This document shows, piece by piece, positions 31,286 to 42,439 of a stretch of 64,000 nucleotides of DNA. Numbering within the stretch: position 1 is the first letter of the stretch; each line of letters starts with the position of its first letter. Made by a program: the position numbers and the translations under genes. Under the pieces are notes generated by a model. The model was given only the letters and a program-made list of their open reading frames with translations, had not been told where the DNA came from and did no database searches. The stretch is taken from positions 124,001 through 188,000 of the forward strand of contig NZ_OZ026452.1 of NCBI RefSeq assembly GCF_964019515.1, given 5' to 3'. The DNA is from Serratia symbiotica (Periphyllus acericola). Its GTDB lineage: Bacteria > Pseudomonadota > Gammaproteobacteria > Enterobacterales > Enterobacteriaceae.

Positions 31286-32470
31286 TTAATGCGTGACGTG
31301 GCTGTGATGGCGATGCTTGGTCACAAAACCGAGCAGAACACACATCACCATCACCGCTGCGTACAGGCCAGTGGCGGTGGTCAGCGCTGCGTGCGCACCA
31401 CCTTTCGCCACAATGGGACCGGTAACCACAAAGGTCAACATGGTACCGACAGTGCCGCAGGTCAGGATGAAGTTAACCAGCTTTGGAGAGGAAACCTTGG
31501 TCTGTAGTGAACCCAGGGTGATCAACGTGGTGTAGATTGCGCTGGAAACGAAGCCCAGAGCCATAATGTAGTAATCCAAATACTGAGAGTTATCGGTATT
31601 AACGAACAGATACATCGCGAGGGTCGACAGTGAGGCCAGCACGGTGACTATACGCTGCAAGTCGAAAAAGCGCAGTACATAGCTAAATAGCCACATGCCG
31701 ATCATATAAGAGGTCCAGAAATCGCTCACCAGCTTGCCGGCCTGGTTGATATCCATGCTGAACGATTTGGTGGCGTATTCCGGCACCCACTGAATAAAGC
31801 CCAGTTGACCAAGGATGTAGCACAATGCGGCGACCGACAGGAAAAATACCCCAATACCCCATTTTTCCTTGGCGATAGGTTGCTGGGTATCGGCATCTTT
31901 TTTACCCAGTACTGGGAACTCGGTGCACAGCGTCAGCACGAAGATGCCGAGGTATAGCAGCCCGATACAGGCGTAAACCCAATACCAGCCGATGTTACGA
32001 GCCAGCAGCATAGCGGCAACGATCGGGAAGAACATGCCAGCCATGCTGAAGAAAGAATCGGTGAACAGCAAACGTGAACCGCGCTGGCGGCCAGTATACA
32101 TATGGGTGATCAGGAAAGTCCCTATCGACATAGTGATACCGCTGACCACACCGAGGATAAACATATACAGGGAGAATAGGGCCAGGCTTTTGCTGACCAT
32201 CAGTCCTGCCACTGCCAGTACCATCAGGACAAAACCGAATAGCAACTGACGCTTTAGCGGGATGATTTCCATCAGCCAGGTATTGAGGAAAATCGCCATC
32301 AAAATACCGGCGTTGAGGAAAGTAAAGGTATTACTCATGCTGGAAACCGGCACGTTAAAATACTCTGCAATGTTTCCCATCACCATCCCTGTGACGATCA
32401 CTAAAGCACCTGTTAGTGCGTATGAAAGGAAGCTGATCCAAAGGACCCGTATGCGGTTGCTGTCATTCAT
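31286..32470 (-). CDS. tsgA: TsgA, major facilitator superfamily transporter
   Basis: 394 codons from ATG 32470 ([21 protein letters not shown]). The frame is open further upstream, but that part is ERIC repeat DNA. About 12 transmembrane helices. The MFS signature region is seen as GIFVLTLC and [25 protein letters not shown]. The C-terminus is His-rich ([10 protein letters not shown]). The substrate of TsgA is not established. In E. coli it lies divergently from ppiA, as here. Intact. Confidence 0.92.
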   Translation of the reverse strand: MNDSNRIRVLWISFLSYALTGALVIVTGMVMGNIAEYFNVPVSSMSNTFTFLNAGILMAIFLNTWLMEIIPLKRQLLFGFVLMVLAVAGLMVSKSLALFSLYMFILGVVSGITMSIGTFLITHMYTGRQRGSRLLFTDSFFSMAGMFFPIVAAMLLARNIGWYWVYACIGLLYLGIFVLTLCTEFPVLGKKDADTQQPIAKEKWGIGVFFLSVAALCYILGQLGFIQWVPEYATKSFSMDINQAGKLVSDFWTSYMIGMWLFSYVLRFFDLQRIVTVLASLSTLAMYLFVNTDNSQYLDYYIMALGFVSSAIYTTLITLGSLQTKVSSPKLVNFILTCGTVGTMLTFVVTGPIVAKGGAHAALTTATGLYAAVMVMCVLLGFVTKHRHHSHVTH

Positions 32471-32501
32471 TGTATAGACCTGATTATGTCTGTTAAAGGT
32501 T

Positions 32502-32700
32502 TTATACCAGTCATACTTCAAGTTGCCTGTGCGTGAGCTTTCCTCACTCACCCCGTCACTTACTGATCTAAGCTCCTGGGGATTAATGCACCTCATCCCT
32601 GAGGTTCAGCCTGCGGCCCAGCGCAAGCACTATTTAAATCGGTTCCTGACCAATTTGTCGCTGCGTTGCTGCCTTCCTGCAACTTGAATTATTTAGGGTA
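32502..32700. repeat. ERIC element with an internal insertion
   Basis: Begins TCATACTTCAAGTTGC and ends GCAACTTGAATTATTTAGGGTA, the outer ends of enterobacterial repetitive intergenic consensus elements, with GTGCGTGAGCTTTCCTCACTC and the central ACTTACTGATCTAAGCTCC palindrome. It is about 199 bp, against the usual 127 bp. The extra 70 or so bases (about 32598-32675) lie in the right arm and begin CCCTGAGGTTCAGCCTGC, which also occurs in the next ERIC. Confidence 0.8.
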
Positions 32701-32987
32701 AATACGGGTAAAAGGCCGCTGGTTTTTCCTGGTAAAACAGAAGAAAGTCCTGAACAGGGCCACCAGAGGGCAAATCCTAGCACAGAGGACCGGAGTTTTT
32801 ATGATGGCTGTCGATTTTTTGATACAATCAACGAGGTGTAATGAAATATCTTATGATCTTTGCGTCCTTCGGCGCGGATCGCGGCTGATTGGGCTGTAAA
32901 GGCATGGCCTGCTGCTAGCTCGTGTCGTCTAGTGATCATTTTTTATTTACCAGCAGGGTGTTTATGATAGATTAATTCCCGTTGACT
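32701..32987. promoter_or_regulatory. Intergenic DNA between two ERIC elements, ppiA/tsgA control region
   Basis: 287 bases between the ERIC copies in the divergent tsgA-ppiA gap. No gene is recognised. A short GAGGTGTAATG at about 32834 begins a frame that soon stops. Promoters for tsgA and ppiA should lie in this gap, but I cannot fix them. Confidence 0.35.
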
Positions 32988-33134
32988 GTACCCTCCATAC
33001 TTCAAGTTGCCTGTGCGCTAGCTTTCCTCGTTCCCCCGGTATAAGTGCCGGGGGGGGATTAATTCCCCCCCCTGAGGTTAAGCCTGCAGCTTAGCGTTTG
33101 CCGCCTTCCTGCAACTCGAATTAGTTAGGATATA
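32988..33134. repeat. ERIC element, second copy
   Basis: Begins TCCATACTTCAAGTTGC and ends CTGCAACTCGAATTAGTTAGGATA. The centre is altered to a C-run/G-run palindrome (CCCCCGGTATAAGTGCCGGGGGG). It shares the arm sequence CCTGAGGTTxAGCCTGC with the copy at 32502. The two are direct repeats 290 bases apart. Confidence 0.75.
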
Positions 33135-33338
33135 TTTGGTATCGGCTTATTTTTCCAGCAGTTTGTGATGCTGTTAGTAAAAGAGTAACTGGCGATCATA
33201 TTTTGACCGCAAGTCCGAGTTTGTCGGTGCTATGTTCTACCATTGTATAAATATAGATAAATGGCGGGTACTTGCTGGTACCGCTCTTTAAATCACAGCG
33301 CTTTTCCGCTGTTTGTCTCTCAGAGAAGGATCTTGCCC

Positions 33339-33902
33339 ATGCTCAAACGTACTTTAGTCGCCTGCGTTGCGTTGTGTTCCCTAGCAACAATGGCACCAAG
33401 CGCATTCGCCGCTAATGAAACCCATGTTGTGCTGACCACCTCGGTAGGGAATATCGAATTAGCGCTCGACAGCCAAAAGGCACCGGTTTCTACCAAAAAT
33501 TTCGTCGACTACGTGAATAGCGGCTACAACACCATTTTATACCGAGTGATCCCAGGTTTTATGGTTCAAGGCGGCGGTTTTACGGCTGATATGCAGCAAA
33601 AATCCACCCATGCACCGATCAAGAATGAAGCTGATAATGGCTTGGGCAACCTGCGTGGTACCATCTCGATGGCGCGCACCGCCGACAAAGACAGTGCCAC
33701 CAGCCAGATTTTTCTGAACGTAGCGCACAACGCCTTTCTGGATCACGGCCAGCGTGACTTCGGTTACGCGGTGTTCGGCAAAGTGGTGAAGGGTATGGAC
33801 GTAGTAGACAAAATTTCTCAAGTACCGACCGGCAATCTCGGCCCGCACCAGAATGTACCGACCAAACAGGTACTCATTCTGTCAGCCAAAGTGGTGCCAT
33901 AA
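33339..33902 (+). CDS. ppiA: PpiA, periplasmic cyclophilin-type prolyl isomerase
   Basis: 187 codons from ATG 33339, preceded by GAAGGA. An in-frame upstream ATG at 33261 has no ribosome site. Signal peptide [23 protein letters not shown]. The cyclophilin core is [14 protein letters not shown] and [21 protein letters not shown]. Two residues are lost in NSGYNT (E. coli NSGFYNNTT) and the following FHRV is LYRV, so activity may be affected, but the frame is whole. Confidence 0.93.
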   Translation: MLKRTLVACVALCSLATMAPSAFAANETHVVLTTSVGNIELALDSQKAPVSTKNFVDYVNSGYNTILYRVIPGFMVQGGGFTADMQQKSTHAPIKNEADNGLGNLRGTISMARTADKDSATSQIFLNVAHNAFLDHGQRDFGYAVFGKVVKGMDVVDKISQVPTGNLGPHQNVPTKQVLILSAKVVP

Positions 33903-34106
33903 GTCTTCCTGCCGATCCCGCCGGGGTCGGCCGTTGTCTTTTCCGTCCCCTTGCCTGTCTTTTCTTCCACTATTTGTAATATATCCCCTGTACGATCAGT
34001 TGCCTTTTGGCGATCCCCTTTTTGTTGTCCTTGACGGGGCTATGTGGCGCTTATAGTTTTATTGGCATCAGTAAGCGTTTTTCGCGCCACGTCAAAGGAA
34101 AAGAAA

Positions 34107-35616
34107 ATGAGTGAAGCACGAATTATTGCCAAAGCGATGAAAGATGGAAAACCGATGCAGGATCTGATGATCCTACCAGCCTTAGCCAATCGGCATGGTT
34201 TGATCAACGGGGTGACCGGCACCAGCAAAACGGTGACGCTCCAAAGAATGGCCGAGCAGTTTTCGCGTATCGGTGTGCCGGTATTCCTATCGGACGTGAA
34301 AGGCGATCTTTCCGGTATTGGTGCTTAGGGTGTGCAGTCCGAAAAACTGCTGGCGCGGCTGGCAGCGATCGGCGTCACTGATTGGCAACCGCAAGCCTGC
34401 ACCATCATCCCCTGGGACATCTACGGCGAGAAAGGCCAGCCGATCCGCGCCACCCTGTCCAATTTTGGGCCATTGCTGCTAGGCCGCCTGCTCGACTTGA
34501 AAGAAGTGCAAAACGGCGTATTGCAGATCGTGTTTAAAATCGCCAATGATAACGCGTTGCTGTTACTGGATATGAAAGATCTGCGTGCCATAGTGCAAAT
34601 ATGTCTGCGACCATGCCAAGCAGTTCCAGACCCAGTACGGTAATATATCGGCGGCCTCGATCGGCGCCATTCAGCGCTGGCTGCTGACGCTGGAGGAACA
34701 GGGTGACAATCGGTTTTTCGGTGAACCGATGTTGGATATCAACGATCTGATGAGAACTGACGCCGATGGTCATGGTGTCAGCAACTTGCTGGCGGCAGAC
34801 AAGCTGATCAATCAGCCTAAGTTGTATTTGGTGTTCCTGCTCTGGTTGGTGGCTGAGCTGTTCGAACGTTTGCAGGAGCTAGGTGATCCGGTGCAGCCAA
34901 AGCTAGTGTTCTTTTTCGATGAGGCACACCTACTGTTCAACGATGCACCACCAGCGCTACTGGCCAAAATTGAACAGGTCGTGCGCTTGATCCGTTCCAA
35001 AGGCGTGGGTATTTACTTTATTACTCAGAACCCGCTGGATATCCCGGATAGCGTGCTAGGGCAACTGGGCAACCGTGTACAGCATGCATTGCGCGCTTTT
35101 ACTCCGCGCGATCAAAAGGCAGTGAAAGCAGCAGCGCAGACGATGCGTGCAAATCCGGCTTTCAACGCCGAGACGGCGATCACCGAATTGGGGCTAGGTG
35201 AAGCGTTGGTGTCGTTTCTGGATGAGAAAGGGCGGCCTCATGTTGTGGAACAGGCGATGGTGTTCGCGCCGTGCTCCAAGATGGGCATGTTAGGTGCGGA
35301 CGGAATGAATAGTGCGATCAATAAATCACCGTTGTATGGCCGTTATAAAGACAGGGCCGATCGCGAGTTTGCCGATGAAAAGCTGTCGTTAGAAGGCTTC
35401 GTCGCCCATGGTACGCAGCAGCCAACCCAACAGGAACAGCCTGCACCGGCGAGGAGTGGTGGGGGCGTAAACGAGTTCCTGTTCGGCTCTACCGGCCCAC
35501 GTGGCGGTAAGCGTGATTGCATCGTGCAGACTACCGTCAAGAGCATGGCGCGCGATCTTGGCCGCCAGATTTTGCGCGGCGTTTGGGACTCCGTCATGGG
35601 CGGCCGGAGAAAGTAG
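34107..35616 (+). pseudogene. yjgR: yjgR, HerA-like ATPase (DUF853), broken
   Basis: Start [20 protein letters not shown] at ATG 34107 after an AAGGAAAAG site. The Walker A is altered to [11 protein letters not shown] (Gly to Ser before Lys). A TAG follows SGIGA at 34326, and a frameshift near 34605 breaks [19 protein letters not shown]. From [16 protein letters not shown] to the end the frame is intact, with Walker [15 protein letters not shown] and [15 protein letters not shown]. The function of YjgR in E. coli is not settled. Confidence 0.9.
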
Positions 35617-35692
35617 GCTGAAATTATCGATCGGCAGCGGTAGGTTAAACCAGTAAACTGGCGCAGCGCTTTTTTATGCTGGATCTACCACT

Positions 35693-36268
35693 ATGCTACT
35701 GCTAATCGATAATTACGACTCCTTTACCTATAACCTTTATCAGTATTTCTGCGAATTAGGTGCTGAGGTGCTGGTAAAGCGCAACGATGAGCTGCAATTG
35801 GCCGATATTGAACGGCTGGTGCCGCAGCATTTAGTGATCTCCCCCGGCCCTTGTACCCCGAATGAAGCGGGCATCTCCCTGGCCGCCATCCGTCATTTTG
35901 CCGGTAAATTACCGATCCTGGGTGTTTGTTTGGGGCATCAGGCTCTGGGGCAAGCATTTGGTGCTGAAGTGGTGCGCGCCCGCAAGGTGATGCACGGAAA
36001 AACTTCGCTGATCCATCATTTTGGATGCGGGGTATTTCGCGGCTTGAACCTCCCGCTGACCGCTACCCGTTACCATTCGCTGGTGCTGAAAGCCGAGACA
36101 CTGCCGGAGTGCTTTGAGGTGACTGCCTGGAGCGAACGCAACGGCGAGCGCGATGAAATTATGGGCATCCGCCACCGCCAGTTGGCGTTAGAAGGCGTGC
36201 AGTTCCACCCAGAGAGCATCCTCAGCGAACAGGGTCACCAACTGCTGGATAACTTCCTTAAAAGCTAA
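35693..36268 (+). CDS. pabA: PabA, aminodeoxychorismate synthase glutaminase subunit
   Basis: 191 codons. Supplies ammonia to PabB for p-aminobenzoate and so folate synthesis. The class I amidotransferase triad is visible: nucleophile Cys in [15 protein letters not shown] near residue 79, and His/Glu in VQFHPESIL. The start [19 protein letters not shown] is canonical. Lies between yjgR and dead argD. Intact, in keeping with B-vitamin synthesis being a symbiont task. Confidence 0.97.
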   Translation: MLLLIDNYDSFTYNLYQYFCELGAEVLVKRNDELQLADIERLVPQHLVISPGPCTPNEAGISLAAIRHFAGKLPILGVCLGHQALGQAFGAEVVRARKVMHGKTSLIHHFGCGVFRGLNLPLTATRYHSLVLKAETLPECFEVTAWSERNGERDEIMGIRHRQLALEGVQFHPESILSEQGHQLLDNFLKS

Positions 36269-36356
36269 TTTTCCTTGCTCTTTATTGTTTTTTATGTATA
36301 TTTTTTCCCTTATTCGGCATGGTTACGCTGAATAACCACTCAAAGTGGCTCCGATA

Positions 36357-37318
<962 letters not shown>

Positions 37319-37385
37319 GAAGTAATCGGTGGGTGATTGTGATCCTTGGGGTACTGCGTCTATACTATATATAGATAGACAGATA

Positions 37386-37414
37386 AAAAAACGACGCTTT
37401 GCTGCGCCGTTTCT
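37386..37414 (-). terminator. Terminator after crp
   Basis: On the minus strand GAAACGGCGCAGC pairs with GCGTCGTTT and is followed by a T-run (the A-run at 37385-37390 on the plus strand), a typical Rho-independent terminator 8 bases past the crp stop. Confidence 0.7.
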
Positions 37415-37421
37415 TCGGTGG

Positions 37422-37590
37422 TTAACGCGTGTCGTAGACGACAATGGTTTTGCCGTGAGCGGAAATCAGGTTTTGGTCTTCGAGCATTTTCAGAATTTGG
37501 CCAGCAGCTGTTTCTCGTGAGCAACCGACAATTTGGCCAATTTCCTGGCGAGTGATCTTAATCTGCAGGCAGGTTTTGAGGCGTGTCAAA
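37422..37590 (-). pseudogene. crp: crp, cAMP receptor protein, C-terminal remnant
   Basis: Only the DNA-binding end is left: [20 protein letters not shown], then AAGQ in place of VGR, then [24 protein letters not shown]. One codon has been inserted inside the recognition helix and the DNA-contacting Arg is lost. The cAMP-binding domain, the dimer helix and the promoter are deleted, and the remnant is joined to the end of prkB. A short open frame from ATG 37619 could be made but would not bind cAMP. Confidence 0.92.
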
Positions 37591-37620
37591 AATAATAAAT
37601 ATAGGCTGTTGCTCTGCATA

Positions 37621-38370
37621 TTAACTTACTCGGATAGCCGAAATATACATTCCGCCGTTGCTCCATTGCTCCAGCGGTGTCATGATCAGTTCCATGGCCA
37701 GTCACATTTTGCAGCCTGGTAACACCAGGGTGTTGGTGTTGATGTGCGAGATGAAAAAGCCTTGCAGCATCGCCAATAGGTAGGGGAAATCGATCTGATC
37801 CAGCTTGCGGAAGTGGATCACCACAAAACTCTCGTCTAGTGAGGGAATAGCTTTGGCGGCGAACGGGTTGGAGGTATCTACAGTTGGTAAGCGCACCACC
37901 GAATCCATCACCGCCTCGCGGGAATGACCGCCATCTCCGGTATCTCGTATAAGCTTTTGTATCCACTTCAGGTTAACGATCGACACGTCGGTCGGTGCCG
38001 GAAGTGGCTCCCAAGGTATGAAAGTACCCGGTACCTGATGGTGAGGCATGGCTTCGTCATCGGTGTGCAGGTAATTGCGTGAGTCTCAGGTGCCGTTTTT
38101 GCCATATTCGATAAAACTCTGTTGCAGCAGGCCAAAGTCGTTGGCTTCGGGACCGAAATAGCTGATATGCCGACCCAGATCGCTCGCCTTGCGGATCGCT
38201 GCGTCCATTTCTGGCCGGGTGTAGCGGTTGAAGCTGTCGCCCTCCAACTCTGCGGCACGGAAGTGGAGTTGCTGAAATATTTTACGGAATGCCACGCTGG
38301 TGGTTGTGCCAGCACCGCTGGAGCCAGTCACTGCGATGATGGGATGTTTGGCAGACAATATGGTCGTCAC
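37621..38370 (-). pseudogene. prkB: prkB, phosphoribulokinase-like protein, broken
   Basis: N-terminus SAKHPIIAVTGSSGAGTTTS with the P-loop, then EGDSFNRYTRPEMDAAIRKA and GPEANDFGLLQQSFIEYGKNGT, followed by a frameshift near 38090. A deletion after PTDV removes about 28 codons before VNLKWIQKLIRDTGDGGHSREAVMDSVV. Another removes about 15 codons before PTVDTSNPFAAKAIPSLDESF. A TGA follows CKM near 37705. The last residues are replaced at the deletion that also removed yhfA and the front of crp. The natural start (TTG or GTG around 38355-38370) is uncertain. Confidence 0.88.
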
Positions 38371-38516
38371 TCCATTTTAAATGAGACGGTGCTAGATAAT
38401 GATTATTGGCCTGTTTGGCGCACTTTCGCTGGGAGTAAATCCTGTACATGAGTGTTGGCAATCATTCATTTGTTAGCTGATTTTTCCGTTGGTCTTTGCG
38501 CCGATAACCACTAAAT

Positions 38517-38744
38517 TTAATCCAGCCCGGCGCAAAACTGTCGGCGTGGCATGATGTTAACGGTTTCGTGCAACTGCGACCACACTAACACCACCTCTCC
38601 GCTTTTCAGTTGGTTACGCACATTTTCCACCTTTTGCTCCAGCGAGCGTTCATGCTCGCCGTAGTCGGTGCCTTCCCGTAGCACAAAAGATTCGAGGAGG
38701 CTGTTCAGGGTAGCAGTTTCAAGTTCTTGCCAAGGGATGATCAC
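38517..38744 (-). CDS. yheU: YheU family protein
   Basis: 75 codons from a GTG at 38744 ([21 protein letters not shown]). This GTG overlaps the yheT stop as GTGA, which decides the start over longer options. The rest, [21 protein letters not shown] and [22 protein letters not shown], matches E. coli YheU (72 residues). Small acidic conserved protein of unknown function in the yheT-yheU-prkB series. Translation may suffer because yheT ahead of it is deleted. Confidence 0.85.
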   Translation of the reverse strand: MIIPWQELETATLNSLLESFVLREGTDYGEHERSLEQKVENVRNQLKSGEVVLVWSQLHETVNIMPRRQFCAGLD

Positions 38745-38800
38745 GTCGAGATATCCAGATAAAGAGATAGCCAAGATGGAATACGCTATTCCAACCACAT
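38741..38800 (-). pseudogene. yheT: yheT, hydrolase, C-terminal remnant
   Basis: About 20 codons: [23 protein letters not shown], ending in a TGA that overlaps the yheU start. This matches the C-terminus of the alpha/beta-hydrolase YheT, with a Gln or Trp to TAG change. The remainder of the gene towards 39000 is unrecognisable. Confidence 0.6.
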
Positions 38801-39011
38801 TTTACGGTATTTAACAATACGCGGTAGCATACCCACTGCGTTTTCAGGGGCGGATTAATAGCCTCGGTCAGAGGGCGAAAGGATGCATGCATAGCCTGAA
38901 TAAAAATCGGGTTGGTGGCTATTGTGGGAATAATAACGCACTGTTAGCTTTACTGGCATTAATCAACAATGATATGGCAAAAAAGCGACGCGAATCAGGG
39001 GTACCTGCTTC

Positions 39012-39613
39012 ATGGAACTGAATTTATTTCTTTCGATGTTAGGCTTCCTACGGGTCACTGCTATCACGCCTGGCCCCAACAATATGTTACTGACTAACTC
39101 TGGTGCCAACTTCGGCTTTATGCGTTCACTGTGGTTGATGATCGGCATCCTGCTTGGCATGCAAAGCATTTTGCTGTTGGTGGCGTTTGGCGTAGGTAGC
39201 CTGCTGTTGGTCTACCCATCGCTGCACCTGATCCTGAAAATCCTTGGCAGCTTGTACCTGCTGTGGCTGGCGTGTAAAGTTTCCTCCGCCGCCTATGAAA
39301 AGCTGGAAACCGATGTGGTTCCGCTCAAGCCGATACGGCTGTATAAGGATGGTTGTTGCAGTTTCTCAACCCAAAAGCCTGGTTGATGGCGCTGGGTGCG
39401 GTAGTGAGTTTCAGTTTGACGGGTGACAGGTACTCCACTTCCATCGTGGCGATTGCGGTAGGTATCTTGGTGGTGAATATTATCGCCGGTATGATTTGGT
39501 TAGGGTTCGGCACAGTGATCGGCCGTCTGCTACATAGCAAAAAAGCCTGTATTATTTTTAACGTTTGTATAGGTGTGTTGACTGCGGCCAGCGTCCTGCT
39601 GATCTGGCACTAG
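39012..39613 (+). pseudogene. LysE/RhtB-family exporter, frameshifted
   Basis: Amino-acid efflux family with about six transmembrane helices. From ATG 39012 (MELNLFLSMLGFLRVTAITPGPNNML) the family TPGPN motif is present. A frameshift near 39350 breaks PIRLYKD...LQFLNPKAWLMALGAVVSF, the other family signature (FLNPKAW). The end IFNVCIGVLTAASVLLIWH is intact. Specificity unknown. Confidence 0.85.
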
Positions 39614-39719
39614 TGCAGGGATGCGCGTCAACCCGTGTTGTCGGGTTTGAACATAGGCCCCCGACTTGATGATGGGATTTTGGGTCTGCGATGTTGCCAT
39701 GCTTAATGGCGGCACAGCC
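39604..39719 (-). repeat. MITE-like repeat, partial copy (inverted)
   Basis: The complement starts GGCTGTGCCGCCATTAAGC and continues ATCGCAGACCCAAAATCCCAT, then CCCGACAACACGGG, matching the left half of the copy at 1921-2177. The far end is missing: similarity fades near 39604, just after the LysE-type remnant. The remaining 160 bases to tauA hold nothing recognisable. Confidence 0.55.
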
Positions 39720-39879
39720 TGGGAAGGACTGCAATGGTTGGTACGCCACGGGTCTACCCCTCACAGGATACCAAATATTCATAATTAGAATAAAAAATAT
39801 TTTTTTATTCCTTTCTCATTAGTTATCACTCAGATAAAACTGCTGGCAACTAGACAGTTTCCTATCAACTTAGCGGAAC

Positions 39880-40875
39880 ATGGCGGGTAAATTTTTTTCC
39901 TTACGCGGTGTCGCGTTGCTGATGTTGTCACTTAGCGCCACCCACGTTTATGCGCTGGATATGACCGTAGCCTATCAGACATCGGCGGAACCGGCCAAGG
40001 TGGCACAGGCGGCAAACAGTTTCGCTAAACAGTCCGGTGCTACCGTCGACTAGCGTAAATTCGACAGCGGTTCCAGCGTGCTGCGTGCACTGGTCTCCGG
40101 TGATGTGCAAATTGGCAATATTGGTTTTAGCCCGCTGGCAGTGGCCGCCAGCCAGAAACTCCCCATTGAAGTGTTCTTCATCGCCGCGCAGCTTGGCAGT
40201 GCCGAAGCGCTGGTGGTGACGAACGGCATCAATAGCCAGCAGGGTTTGATCGGCAAGCGTATCGCTGTGCCGTTTATTTCCACCGCCTATTACAGCCTGC
40301 TGGCCTCACTTAAGCACTGGGGCATCAAGCCTGAATAGGTAAAATTCTCAACTTGCAGCCGCCAGCCATCGCGGCTGCCTGGCAACGCGGCGATATTGAT
40401 GGTGCCTACTTCTGGGCACCCGTGGTCAACGAACTGGTCAAGCAAGGTAAGGTGCTGACCGATTACCGAATAAGTAGGGTAGTGGGGGGCACCAACGTTC
40501 GATGTCTGGGTGGTGCGCAAGGATTTCGCCTATAAACATCCTGCGGTGGTGGTTGCCTTTGTCACCCATGTGCTGGCGGCGCAAAAAGCTTATCTGGTAG
40601 AGCCGGAGAAATGGCTGAAAGATCAGAGCAACCTGAGTACGCAGGCGCGCCTATGTGGCATATCGGCGGCGCAGGTGCCGGAGAGGGTGAGGGGTAACAT
40701 TTATCTGCCGGTGGCACTTCAGATCACCCAACTTGGTTAGCCGATGGAACCAACGATCCGCAACACTGCTGAGTTCCTTAAGCAGCAGGGAAAGATCCCG
40801 CAGGTTGATAGCGATTACAGCGCTTATGTTACCGACCGTTTTGTGCAACAGGTGCAGGCTGCACTACAACCTTAA
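39880..40875 (+). pseudogene. tauA: tauA, taurine-binding periplasmic protein, broken
   Basis: Start at ATG 39880 with signal peptide FSLRGVALLMLSLSATHVYA, then MTVAYQTSAEPAKVAQAANSF. Trp becomes TAG in TVD-stop-RKFDSGSS (40051), and Gln becomes TAG in KPE-stop-VKILNLQPP (40336). A frameshift occurs near 40485 and another TAG at 40738. The ligand-binding stretch PFISTAYYSLLASLKHWGI is still clear. Normally induced by CysB/Cbl in sulfate starvation. Confidence 0.93.
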
Positions 40876-40881
40876 GGACGC

Positions 40882-41641
40882 ATGATGCTTAGCGTTAACC
40901 ACCTTTGTGCAGAATATCAGGGATGCCCTGCATAGCGCGATGTCTCGTTTCAGATAGCATCTGGACAACTGGTGGTGATGCTCGGCCCGTCTGGCTGCGG
41001 CAAAACCACGTATCTCCGGGTTTATTGCGCCATCAGCAGGCAGCATCCAGCTAGATGGCGTGCCGATGAGCGGTCCAGGGGCCGAATATGGCGTAGTGTT
41101 CCAGCATGAGGGTTTACTGCTGTGGCGCAATGTGGTGGAGAACGTTGAGTTTGGTTTGCAATTGGCTGGCATTGGCAAGCAGCAGCATCGGCAGGTGGCA
41201 CAGCAGTTGTTGTAGCGTGTTGGGCTAGCAGGTTATGAGCAGCACTTTATCTGGCAGCTCTCTGGCGGCATGCGCCTGCGCGTTGGCATTGCCCGTCCGC
41301 TGGCGACCGATCCGCGCCTGCTATTGCTAGATGAACCTTTTAGCGCGTTGGATGCTTTCACCCGAGAACAGATACAGGAACTGTTGTTCACCATCTGGCG
41401 CGATAGCGGAAAGCAGGTGCTGCTGATCACCCAAGATATCGAAGAGGCGGTGTTTCTCGCCAGCGAGTTGTTGCTGTTGTCACCGGGGGGCCGGGACAGG
41501 TGGTGGAAAGGTTGCGGCTGAACTTCGGCCAACGTTTTGCTGACGGCGAGTCTTGTCGGTCGATCAAATCTGCTCCTGAATTTATCGCGCAGTGCGAATA
41601 TGTTGGGCAAAATGTTCCAACAGCGTGAGATATTGCTATGA
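40882..41641 (+). pseudogene. tauB: tauB, taurine ABC transporter ATPase, broken
   Basis: Walker [11 protein letters not shown], the signature-like [21 protein letters not shown] (SGGQRQR altered to SGGMRLR) and Walker [15 protein letters not shown] are readable. Lesions: TAG after CPA (about 40934), a frameshift near 41012, TAG after QQLL (about 41214), and a frameshift near 41489. The end REILL overlaps the tauC start, as in intact operons. Confidence 0.92.
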
Positions 41642-42439
41642 GCCTGCATTACAATCGATGCCACCGCAGGTCAAGGCCGCGCGCCGTTGCGGCGTGCCAC
41701 GCCATGTCTAGCTAAGTGGCACGATCTTGCTGGTGCTGCTGGTTGTCTGGTGGGGTGTGGCCGCCCTGTATTGGGTTAGCCCGCTGTTTTTACCCGCGCC
41801 GCAGCAGGTTCTGCATCAACTGATCATCATTGCCAGCCCGCATGAATGCCACCCTGTGGCAACATCTGGTGGCCAGCCTGGGACGCATGGCGGCAGTGAT
41901 CATCGGCATTCTGGTGGGTTTTGCCATGGGCTTAATGACACGGTGCGCGGCATTCTCGTTCCGCTAATTGAAATTTATCTTCCGGTGCCGCCATTAGCTT
42001 ATTTGCCGCTGATGGTGATTTGGTTCGGTATCGGCGAAACCTCGAAAATTTTACTGATCTCTTTGGCGATTTTCACACCAGTGACATTGTCCGCCATGGC
42101 GGGGGTGCGTAGCGTGGCACGGGTGCGAGTGCGCGCCGCCCACACGCTGGAAGACAATCGCTGGCAGGTGCTGTATTTTGTGGTATTGCCAAGTGCGTTG
42201 CCGGAGATGCTGACCGGTATCCGCATTGGGCTGGGTGTCAGTTGGTCGACCTGGTGGCTGCCGAATTGATCGCCGCCACGCGCGGCCTGGGATTTATGGT
42301 GCAATCCGCTGGTGAGCTTCTGGCGACCGACGTGCTGCTGGCACGCATCGGCGTGATTGCGATTATTGCATTTGGACTGGAAATGTGGCTGCGTACCTTG
42401 CAACGCCGATTGACCACTTGGCATGGAGTACAGCAATGA
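41638..42439 (+). pseudogene. tauC: tauC, taurine ABC transporter permease, broken
   Basis: ATG 41638 overlaps the tauB stop. The N-terminus is frameshifted with TAG/TAA near 41710. LFLPAPQQVLHQLIIIASP, the permease loop VRGILVPLIEIYLPVPPLAYLPLMVIWFGIGE and the C-terminal LIAATRGLGFMVQSAGELLAT are readable, with shifts near 41845, 41930 and 42250. Ends overlapping tauD (ATGA). Confidence 0.92.

Noticed and set aside
31289..31535. His-rich short frames on the plus strand opposite tsgA
   Set aside because: They are antisense shadows of the tsgA C-terminus and have no ribosome site.
32471..32596. N-terminal extension of tsgA
   Set aside because: The extension is translated ERIC repeat DNA and adds no conserved residues. 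ATG 32470 gives the usual start.
21697..33134. Possible CRISPR array from repeated intergenic palindromes
   Set aside because: Repeats are dispersed, about 150-200 bp long and belong to different families. There are no regular spacers and no cas genes.
37422..37619. Short frame at the crp position as a functional small regulator
   Set aside because: The recognition helix has an inserted codon and lost its key Arg, the dimer helix is gone, and the upstream half is unrelated junction DNA.
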